A stretch of 64,000 nucleotides of DNA, taken from contig OW388299.1 in the NCBI GenBank assembly GCA_936450465.1, positions 39,815,548-39,879,547 of the forward strand, in the 5' to 3' direction. Shown one piece after another: positions 48,801-60,800 of this stretch. Source of the stretch: Gibbula magus (lineage: Eukaryota > Mollusca > Gastropoda > Trochida > Trochidae). Below the pieces are notes generated by a model. It worked only from the letters and a program-made list of their open reading frames with translations, was not told the DNA's origin and ran no database searches. The position numbers and the translations under genes are program-made. How positions within the stretch are numbered: the first letter of the stretch is position 1; every line of letters begins with the position of its first letter.

Positions 48801-51800
48801 AGTGCTTCTGTAGCACCTGATGGTGAGATATGATTCAGTATTACATTGGAAGTGCTTCTGTAGCACCTGATGGTGAGATATAATTCAGTATTACATTGGA
48901 AGTGCTTCTGTAGCACCTGATGGTGAGATATGATTCAGTATTACATTGGAAGTGCTTCTGTAGCACCTGATGGTGAGATATAATTCAGTATTACATTGGA
49001 AGTGCTTCTGTAGCACCTGATGGTGAGATATAATTCAGTATTACATTGGAAGTGCTTCTGTAGCACCTGATGGTGAGATATGATTCAGTATTACATTGGA
49101 AGTGCTTCTGTAGCACCTGATGGTGAGATATGTTTCAGTATTACATTGGAAGTGCTTCTGTAGCACCTGATGGTGAGATATAATTCAGTATTACATTGGA
49201 AGTGCTTCTGTAGCACCTGATGGTGAGATATGATTCAGTATTACATTGAAAGTGCTTCTATAGCACCTGATGGTGAGATATGTTTCAGTATTACATTAGA
49301 CCTGCTTCTGTAGCACCTGATGGTGAGATATAATTCAGTATTACTTTGGAAGTGCTTCTGTAGCACCTGATGGTGAGATATGATTCAATATTACATTGGC
49401 AGTGCTTCTGTAGCACCTGATGGTGAGATATAATTCAGTATTACATTGGAAGTGCTTCTGTAGCACCTGATGGTGAGATATAATTCAGTATTACATTGGA
49501 AGTGCTTCTGTAGCACCTGATGGTGAGATATGATTCAGTATTACATTGGAAGTGCTTCTGTAGCACCTGATGGTGAGATATAATTCAGTATTACATTGGA
49601 AGTGCTTCTGTAGCACCTGATGGTGAGATATAATTCAGTATTACATTGGAAGTGCTTCTGTAGCACCTGATGGTGAGATATAATTCAGTATTACATTGGA
49701 AGTGCTTCTGTAGCACCTGATGGTGAGATATAATTCAGTATTACATTGGAAGTGCTTCTGTAGCACCTGATGGTGAGATATAATTCAGTATTACATTGGA
49801 AGTGCTTCTGTAGCACCTGATGGTGAGATATAATTCAGTATTACATTGGAAGTGCTTCTGTAGCACCTGATGGTGAGATATGTTTCAGTATTACATTGGA
49901 AGTGCTTCTGTAGCACCTGATGGTGAGATATGATTCAGTATTACATTGGAAGTGCTTCTGTAGCACCTGATGGTGAGATATAATTCAGTATTACATTGGA
50001 AGTGCTTCTGTAGCACCTGATGGTGAGATATAATTCAGTATTACATTGGAAGTGCTTCTGTAGCACCTGATGGTGAGATATGATTCAGTATTACATTGGA
50101 AGTGCTTCTGTAGCACCTGATGGTGAGATATGATTCAGTATTACATTGGAAGTGCTTCTGTAGCACCTGATGGTGAGATATGATTCAGTATTACATTGGA
50201 AGTGCTTCTGTAGCACCTGATGGTGAGATATGATTCAGTATTACATTGGAAGTGCTTCTGTAGCACCTGATGGTGAGATATAATTCAGTATTACATTGGA
50301 AGTGCTTCTGTAGCACCTGATGGTGAGATATGATTCAGTATTACATTGGAAGTGCTTCTGTAGCACCTGATGGTGAGATATAATTCAGTATTACATTGGA
50401 AGTGCTTCTGTAGCACCTGATGGTGAGATATGATTCAGTATTACATTGGAAGTGCTTCTGTAGCACCTGATGGTGAGATATGTTTCAGTATTACATTGGA
50501 AGTGCTTCTGTAGCACCTGATGGTGAGATATGTTTCAGTATTACATTGGAAGTGCTTCTGTAGCACCTGATGGTGAGATATGATTCAGTATTACATTGAA
50601 AGTGCTTCTGTAGCACCTGATGGTGAGATATGTTTCAGTATTACATTAGACCTGCTTCTGTAGCACCTGATGGTGAGATATAATTCAGTATTACTTTGGA
50701 AGTGCTTCTGTAGCACCTGATGGTGAGATATGATTCAATATTACATTGGCAGTGCTTCTGTAGCACCTGATGGTGAGATATAATTCAGTATTACATTGGA
50801 AGTGCTTCTGTAGCACCTGATGGTGAGATATAATTCAGTATTACATTGGAAGTGCTTCTGTAGCACCTGATGGTGAGATATGATTCAGTATTACATTGGA
50901 AGTGCTTCTGTAGCACCTGATGGTGAGATATAATTCAGTATTACATTGGAAGTGCTTCTGTAGCACCTGATGGTGAGATATAATTCAGTATTACATTGGA
51001 AGTGCTTCTGTAGCACCTGATGGTGAGATATAATTCAGTATTACATTGGAAGTGCTTCTGTAGCACCTGATGGTGAGATATAATTCAGTATTACATTGGA
51101 AGTGCTTCTGTAGCACCTGATGGTGAGATATAATTCAGTATTACATTGGAAGTGCTTCTGTAGCACCTGATGGTGAGATATAATTCAGTATTACATTGGA
51201 AGTGCTTCTGTAACACCTGATGGTGAGATATGATTCAGTATTACATTGGAAGTGCTTCTGTAGCACCTGATGGTGAGATATGATTCAGTATTACATTGGA
51301 AGTGCTTCTGTAGCACCTGATGGTGAGATATAATTCAGTATTACCATGGAAGTGCTTCTGTAGCACCTGATGGTGAGATATAATTCAGTATTACATTGGA
51401 AGTGCTTCTGTAGCACCTGATGGTGAGATATAATTCAGTATTACATTGGAAGTGCTTCTGTAGCACCTGATGGTGAGATATAATTCAGTATTACATTGGA
51501 AGTGCTTCTGTAACACCTGATGGTGAGATATGATTCAGTATTACATTGGAAGTGCTTCTGTAGCACCTGATGGTGAGATATGATTCAGTATTACATTGGA
51601 AGTGCTTCTGTAGCACCTGATGGTGAGATATAATTCAGTATTACATTGGAAGTGCTTCTGTAGCACCTGATGGTGAGATATAATTCAGTATTACATTGGA
51701 AGTGCTTCTGTAGCACCTGATGGTGAGATATAATTCAGTATTACATTGGAAGCGCTTCTGTAGCACCTGATGGTGAGATATGTTTCAGTATTACATTGGA

Positions 51801-54800
51801 AGCGCTTCTGTAGCACCTGATGGTGAGATATGTTTCAGTATTACATTGGAAGCGCTTCTGTAGCACCTGATGGTGAGATATGTTTCAATATTACATTGGA
51901 AGCGCTTCTGTAGCACCTGATGGTGAGATATGTTTCAGTATTACATTGGAAGTGCTTCTGTAGCACCTGATGGTGAGATATGTTTCAGTATTACATTGGA
52001 AGTGCTTCTGTAGCACCTGATGGTGAGATATGTTTCAGTATTACACTGGAAGTGCTTCTGTAGAACCTGATGGTGAGATATAATTCAGTATTACATTGGA
52101 AGTGCTTCTGTAGCACCTGATGGTGAGATATGATTCAGTATTACATTGGAAGTGCTTCTGTAGCACCTGATGGTGAGATATAATTCAGTATTACATTGGA
52201 AGTGCTTCTGTAGCACCTGATGGTGAGATATAATTCAGTATTACATTGGAAGTGCTTCTGTAGCACCTGATGGTGAGATATAATTCAGTATTACATTGGA
52301 AGTGCTTCTGTAGCACCTGATGGTGAGATATAATTCAGTATTACATTGGAAGCGCTTCTGTAGCACCTGATGGTGAGATATGTTTCAGTATTACATTGGA
52401 AGCGCTTCTGTAGCACCTGATGGTGAGATATGTTTCAGTATTACATTGGAAGCGCTTCTGTAGCACCTGATGGTGAGATATGTTTCAGTATTACATTGGA
52501 AGTGCTTCTGTAGCACCTGATGGTGAGATATGTTTCAATATTACATTGGAAGTGCTTCTGTAGCACCTGATGGTGAGATATGTTTCAGTATTACATTGGA
52601 AGTGCTTCTGTAGCACCTGATGGTGAGATATGTTTCAGTATTACATTGGAAGTGCTTCTGTAGCACCTGATGGTGAGATATGTTTCAGTATTACATTGGA
52701 AGTGCTTCTGTAGCACCTGATGGTGAGATATAATTCAGTATTACATTGGAAGTGCTTCTGTAGCACCTGATGGTGAGATATGATTCAGTATTACATTGGA
52801 AGTGCTTCTGTAGCACCTGATGGTGAGATATAATTCAGTATTACATTGGAAGTGCTTCTGTAGCACCTGATGGTGAGATATGATTCAGTATTACATTGGA
52901 AGTGCTTCTGTAGCACCTGATGGTGAGATATGTTTCAGTATTACATTGGAAGTGCTTCTGTAGCACCTGATGGTGAGATATAATTCAGTATTACATTGGA
53001 AGTGCTTCTGTAGCACCTGATGGTGAGATATGATTCAGTATTACATTGGAAGTGCTTCTGTAGCACCTGATGGTGAGATATGTTTCAATATTACATTGGA
53101 AGTGCTTCTGTAGCACCTGATGGTGAGATATGTTTCAGTATTACATTGGAAGTGCTTCTGTAGCACCTGATGGTGAGATATGTTTCAGTATTACATTGGA
53201 AGTGCTTCTGTAGCACCTGATGGTGAGATATGTTTCAGTATTACATTGGAAGTGCTTCTGTAGCACCTGATGGTGAGATATAATTCAGTATTACATTGGA
53301 AGTGCTTCTGTAGCACCTGATGGTGAGATATGATTCAGTATTACATTGGAAGTGCTTCTGTAGCACCTGATGGTGAGATATAATTCAGTATTACATTGGA
53401 AGTGCTTCTGTAGCACCTGATGGTGAGATATAATTCAGTATTACATTGGAAGTGCTTCTGTAGCACCTGATGGTGAGATATGATTCAGTATTACATTGGA
53501 AGTGCTTCTGTAGCATCTGATGGTGAGATATGATTCAGTATTACATTGGAAGTGCTTCTGTAGCACCTGATGGTGAGATATGATTCAGTATTACATTGAA
53601 AGTGCTTCAGTAGCACCTGATGGTGAGATATGATTCAGTATTACATTGGAAGTGCTTCTGTAGCACCTGATGGTGAGATATGATTCAGCACCTGGACCCA
53701 TGATAGGTGTCAATTTCAATTTGACAGCGACAGCTGATTGACAATGCAGCTGACAGCTGTGCAAGTGGAAATGAGAAGCAAAAGAATAATTGACTGCAAA
53801 AATAAAAACCATCTCCATAATTTTAGATCTTTGAATTAATTGTTTTTATTTATAAAATGTATTATTATGATTTTTTTTTTCAGCTGATGACAATCCAGAT
53901 ACATCTGCAATAGATGTAAGTATTTTCAAGTATTTTGTTGATGGAAAATATTCTGAATTTATCAATTTTAACATGAACATAACTAAGAAACATAAAGAAA
54001 GTATAATCCCTTCAGTTTTGTAATGTTGATCCGTTTATTCATATAGACAATACTTTCAGGTGAATACAACATCAACCATTGTTTTGAAGCGCTGTCTGCT
54101 TAAAAAGAGATAAGCATTAAAAGTGGGTAAAAAATACCCCAGGCATAAAACACCCCCATCACAGCTACAGCGTTTGTTAGGCCATGTTATGTCATACACA
54201 ACTAATGGCTGCGCTGCCTTAATGAGAAACCTGTGACTGTCCTTTATTGAGACATTTTTTGCCAATAATTCGTTTAAAACTTAAATACAACTTTTGACAA
54301 TGTAAGGTTCTAATAGAATGGATATTTGTGCATATTTACAATTTTTGCAGTTATGTTAGGCTAATTTTTGTGGATTCTGTCATTAGACACCAAGCGTCTC
54401 CTGTGTTTCACGTCACAAGGCCCAGCAGGTTTCAGCGGCGTCCTAAAAAAACGTTATAAAAGGTGTTTATTGGTTGAATTGACATATATCAAGTCGAATC
54501 CTCGTCATCTTGGAATATGCTTGAATAATAAACGAAAAGTGATATGATCAGGGTTTGTGGTTCTTAAAGAGGCAAGGGGCGGGATAGCGCATTGGTTGGC
54601 ACGTTCGGCTTCGGATCAAGCGGTTCGTGGTTCGAATCCCGAAGGGGCACGGCAACTTTGTCTGCAGTAGAGAACTGTTCTACACGCAGTAAGGTTTGAG
54701 TGCAATGCTGCACTGAATTTCAGCGTAGTACCACCCATGGTTCACTAGTTCCAGCCGATGCTCGCAGTTTTCACCGCAAAGCATAGCCACATGGTGTTGT

Positions 54801-57800
54801 GGGCTTTCTCCCTGTCATAATACTGGCAGCCGCGCTATAAGTGAAATACTCTTGAAAGCGGCGTTAAACCCCAACTCACCCCACCTCACCTCTTTAAGAG
54901 GCTTTTTCTTTTCTTATTTGTATAATAAAATTCTTCATTACTACCAGTAACCAAAATATCTGATGTTTGTTGCCTTTGACCTGTCCTAAGAAAAGGGTTA
55001 AACAGCGTCAATCAATTTATTTTTTAATTAGACAGATAATTTTCAAATTTCTTTAATCAAAATTCAATGCTTAGATTTATTATTGATAATTTTATTTTAA
55101 TTTTCAAGATGAACGACATCCACAACATTGTGATGCGTCAAACGGGGCGCTCAGTATGTCGTCCACATCCGTACAAGAATATTGTCCCCCATCTTGTCAA
55201 ACAGGTACGCATTTTTGATATACCATTATTGATGAAAAGGATCATAGTGTTGACCATTGCAATCACTTCATTTCAACAGAAATACTGATATAATAAATGG
55301 AATATCTGTTTTTCTTGACAAATACTATGTCTATATCTCATGTAAGCTTTTGAGGTTGAAAAGTTTATAATTTACTTGTGTCACTTGTGGCATCATTTTC
55401 AACCTCTTCACTGGTATTATCAAAGGGTGTTCATAGATTTTTATTGAAAACAAGTAATTGTTATATATTTGGCATTTAGAGATGAATATGCAATTTGAGT
55501 GAGATGTTTTGGACTTAAAAGGAGAGTTCTATTGGGGTACTTTTTGTGGAAACGAAATTCAAGAGGATATTCAAGTTTACACATGTTATTAATACATGCT
55601 TATAACACAGTCAAATTGAAACAAATTAATGAAGTTAATATTTTGATGCCATCTTATCTCACAACTTGATAAAGACAAGCGCACATTTGTTGAAAAATGA
55701 AAAGAGGACTGAAGCCATTCATCGGCTCTGCGAGTGGGGAAAACTTTGCTGTGATCTAACAGTACATTGTTTATTAGTTTTATTCTATGTTATGTGTTAC
55801 GAGGTTAATGTTCTATCGGTGTATATGTTTTATTATAAAAAAGTGTAAAATTGGGTTAAATACAGCATGTTTTTATTTCACGTAATGCCAAGAAACCAAG
55901 ATCACAGATGCTGCCGATAGAACCATGATAGAATTTTCCTTTTAAATCAGCAAATATGGTGTTTTGACACATATGAAAGTCAAGTAAAATTTTACGAAAA
56001 ATACTTTGTCACTGGTTGGCATAATGTCAGAGCACTGAAGTTATGTCAATACAACGTTGGGTACACGAGATATAAATATCCAAATAATCATTGTATGTCA
56101 TGGACCCTGTGAATTCTGTTGAACCCCATCTTTTAAAAGAATGGTCACATAGGACCCCAAGGAGGGTTCTTTCGGGGTATTTTTAGTGGAAACGAAATTC
56201 AAGAGGATATTCAAGTTTACACATAAATGTTATTAATACATGATTAAAACAAAGTGAAAGATACTAATGAAGGTAACATTTTGATGACCACTTTATATTT
56301 CGCAAATTGATAAACACATGCAAACATTAAAACAATGAGAACTGAAACCATTCATTGGCGCTGCGAGTGGGGAAATCTTTGCTACAGTATAACAGCTAAG
56401 TGTTTATTAGTGTTATGACATGTTTTGTGTTGCTATGTGAATACTCTATCCGTGTATGTCTTTAGTTATTAAAAATTTGCAAAATTAGGTACAATATAGC
56501 ATGTTTTCATTTCACGTAATTAAAAAAAATCCTGTATAGTGACAGAACTCTACCTTTAAAGATTACATCTTTGGCAGCATTGATGAAATGCCCTTGAATA
56601 TTAACTTGGGTTATGGCTTTCACATCCTTTGAAGCCAGAACCGTTTTGTTTCAGAGAGAAGCCGGAATGAACAAACAGCAACAGTTTACTGTGGGGGACT
56701 GCTGCGCAATCTACAATAGGTAATTACAAGTGCAAAATAAAATGCTAAAATATGTATCATATCCTTTTTATTCCAGGGGGCGGGATAGCGCAGTGGTTAC
56801 ACGCATTCAGCTTCGGATCAAGCGGTTCGAATTCTGCCAGAGGCACGGCAACTTTGTCTGCAGTAGAGAACTGTTCTACACGCAGTAAGATTTGGGTGCA
56901 ATGCTACACTGAATTTCAGAGTAGTACCACCCATGGTTCGCTCGCAGGTTTCACCGTAATGCATAGCCACATGGCGTTGCGGGCTTTCTCCCTGCCGTAA
57001 TACTAGCAGCCGCGATACAAGTGAAATACTCTTGAAAGCGGTGTTAAACCCCAACTCACCTCACTCACCTCACCTTTTTATTCCACCAGTATGTTATACA
57101 GTGGGATATAGTCGTTGCCCTGTCCTTCTGTCCGTCTCGCCGCTAATGGCTGCAATACTGCCGAAGCGGGGTTAAACAATAACTCACTCACTCACTCACT
57201 TCTGTCCGTCCGTATGTCGGTCTGTCTGTCTGTCCTTCCGTAATCAGGAGCAGAACGCCAAAACCCTTCATGATAACTTTGCATGTGTATTATCAAATAA
57301 TTTTGGTGCCTTTTTTGGTAATTTCAAATTTCAGAAACTTTTATTTTATTTTGTGTTAAAAACGTGTTAGATTTGGACTTTGTTCAGGGGTAGTTTCATT
57401 TCCGAAGCAGAACTCCAAAATCCTTCATCATTCCTGAAATTTTGCATGTGTATTACCCACCTGCTGAAGTAGTACTTTAAAGCAGGGATGCAGAAATCGG
57501 TCTATTTGCCGGACATGTCCGATTGTAAATCCAGTTTGACCGATTGGAAAATTGACCTATCGGACATCAGTTGACCGATTGCAGAAAATAAAAGGAAAAC
57601 TAAACTTACAAGCATTAAATAAAGGCAAACAGCCCTGCTTGTGTCGGTCATAATTGTTTATGAAATTGAAATACGTTGATCCAGTCAAGAAGTCACATTT
57701 ATTCTTCACAGCACGAGGCACGACATCAATCGTCATTATCTACAGTAAATTATAATTGTCTGCAGAAAAAACACTTACCGTTTGATATTTAATTGAAATT

Positions 57801-60800
57801 TTTAGTGTCATTTAGTGACTGAAAGATGTGACCCATTTCACAACATTATTTACGAAAAAGATTTCATTAACATCGCATTGTAAACAAATTTTGTCAAAAA
57901 TAAACATTGCATGAACGTGTGGCTTCACCGTACCGGTGATTCATGAATTTGTTACAGATTAAGATTTTGCTACTTTGAATCTCGATAAATTTAATAATAT
58001 CTCAGTCATAAAACATAGGTAACATATTGTAACAAATTATGATAGATCAATAACGATGTATGGTAAAGCTATTATACAAATTCAAAATAAATAAACCTAT
58101 CAAAAACGAATAATTAGCAATATTATTTCACGAGGCGTTATGTAGTCAAACACCGTTTGTATGACGCTACGAACACGCGATCGCATTTACATGATGACAC
58201 ACGTTATAAAGAGGTATGCTAATTTAAAAACTCCAATTTCTCTTGCGTTTACATTAGTTCTTTTTATTTTATAATTATTTATCTCCAATTGCGAAATATG
58301 TCTCCAAATAAAATATAAAAGTAATCTTATTAGAATAAGTTCAAATTCGTAACTACATCTTGAATAGGAAATAGCCGTATGGAAAATATGTGGACCACGT
58401 GCTCTGCCGAGTTGTGAGTTTACATAAATTATATCGCTATTGAAAACGAGTTCCTTTGAATTTAAAATGATTATTTAGAAGGTACATATCATTTGGTCCA
58501 TGATTTGAACTTTAGATGAACTATGTGCAATTAAATTATTTGAATTTTCTCGTCTATCTTGACGCAAATTCGCTTGTAAACTCGCTTGTGTAAACTCGCT
58601 CAAACTAGCACTGTCGGTAAATCGTAGTTGGTAAACATTGATTTTAAATTATGAACCATTTTATGCATGTTAATGATAAATTTAATAGTTATCGTTAATT
58701 GCTTTCGTGTTATGTTTTATAGTATGCAATGAATGAAGAACCAACAAATAGTAATACTTTCTCATACTTTATTCATACTTCTCTTCTCTTCTACTTCTTA
58801 CTTCCGGGTTTGTCTTTTTGGGTCAAAGATGAAATGTCCGACTGGCAAAAATTTGAATCTGCATCCCTGCTTTAAAGATATACAAGTATCTTTCAAAATG
58901 TGTTTTACAAATTATTATAGTACTCACATCCAGCACCATCAAGGTATTTGTATCCTTAACTCTTCTTTAAACCCAGGGGGCTTAATAGCGCAGTGATTTG
59001 CGTTTTTGGCTTCGGATCAAGAGGTTTGTAGTTAGAATCCCGCAAGGGGAACGGCAACTTTGTCTGCAGTAGAGAACTGTTCTACACACAGTAAGGTTGG
59101 AGTGAAATGCTACACTGAATTTCAGTGCAGTACCACCCATGGTTCGCTAGTTCCAACCAATGCTTGCAGGTTTCACCGCAATACATAGCCACATGGTGTT
59201 GCAGGTTTTTCTCCCTGCAATAATACTAGCAGATGTAATAGAAGTGAAATACTCTTTAAAGCTGTGTTAACCCCAAATCACCTCACCTCTTTAGTCCCCT
59301 GATCCCCTGTAGTGTTTCGCCTCGTATCGATAAATGTCCATTATTCATCTCTTTTTATATTTCTTGTGAGCCAATGAAATTCTATTTTGAAATTTGTTGG
59401 TTGCTCATCAGTCTTCCCATTTGGGCACTGTCATTGGTTGGTTTTATATATAGCATGATGCGATGCAAAAGTTGAGTAGGAGATCAGGGGTTTGAAGTAG
59501 CCTTGCGTATACAATACTCAGATGTAACAGGGTGGTGATAAAATTAACTGCAGACTTTTCAGTATACTGTTTCAAGCATGTTATATTTATTTAACCATGT
59601 TATATTTTTTCACTATCTAAATGGCAAGTATTTCTAATGCATTCAGCCTAGCACCAATTTACGTCTATCAGAGGGGTATTGAATGTAAAATTAGCTTAAC
59701 TATCGATTGTTGGACCTAAATTTTTGTCGAGGCGAATTGGTCGTGTTGTAAGCTGTTGGTACGGTCAATGTTAGTGATAGTTGCCTTACTCTGAGGGCGT
59801 GGGTTCGAATCCTGCATGGGACTCCGCTTGAAAAAGTACAAGAATTTGTACTATTGAAGGTAGTGTTATCCCAAATATAACCGTGTTATATTTGTTCACT
59901 ATCTAAATGGCAAGTATTTCTAATGTTTCAAGCAGGTTTTGACCTAGGGCTAATAATGCTAAACAGCACTTACAATCACTTATTGTTCAATCAAGCATAT
60001 TTTGGACAAAGAAGGCACTGCCCATCATTTATTCTGCAATAAAATACTGGGTTTTTTTTTACGTCACGGAACAATTGTCCCACACATAAAAAGCAGCGGC
60101 ATCATGATGTCACTCTCAGTGACCCTGATGGAGAAGTGTAATAGAGTAGCCTTAAAGGGACACCGCGTCGAGGATAAATATGAGATAAAAAAAGAGCTGA
60201 TAAACTTGTCTGGTAACGAGTCACAGACCCCCAATTTCACACAATTGAAGTAATTAGTAATAAAAACTACTGCATGTTAACAGTGAAGCGAAGTGTAACT
60301 CGTTAGCAGACATGTTAATCAGCTTTTTTTATACCTCAATTTTATCCTCAACGCAGTGTCCCTTTAACCATCATGTGCTTAAGAATAAAGTACAATTTTG
60401 CCCTGAACCATAATTAAACTACCTGGTCAAAGGTTGACTTCACTGCTTTTTGCTCCAGACGTATCCTGCGATATTTGGACATATACAAAACAATAGGTGT
60501 TTCAATATTTCTTTCAATAAGAATATTAGTAAGTCACATTATGAATTAAACACTTAAAATGTTCAATACTATGAGAAAAGTAGTTATAGGTTTCATTTAC
60601 AACAAATTAGACAACTTCCATCTGCAAGACATAACTCATGTCAGTCTCCATCACTTGCTAATTTAAACCTTGCTGCAATTCCTTAACTTTCCTGTGCTAA
60701 AATAGTGGTGTGCTGCACCTGCATAGTTGGCTCTGATTCACTAGCACAGAAACATCAAGGGAATGTGTCAAGGCTTAAATTAGCCAGTGGTGGTGGCTGG

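Noticed and set aside
48491..53690. CRISPR array or satellite centromere
   Set aside because: No spacers, so not CRISPR. A single local 5-kb array founded on an exon in a eukaryotic gene does not look like a centromeric satellite.
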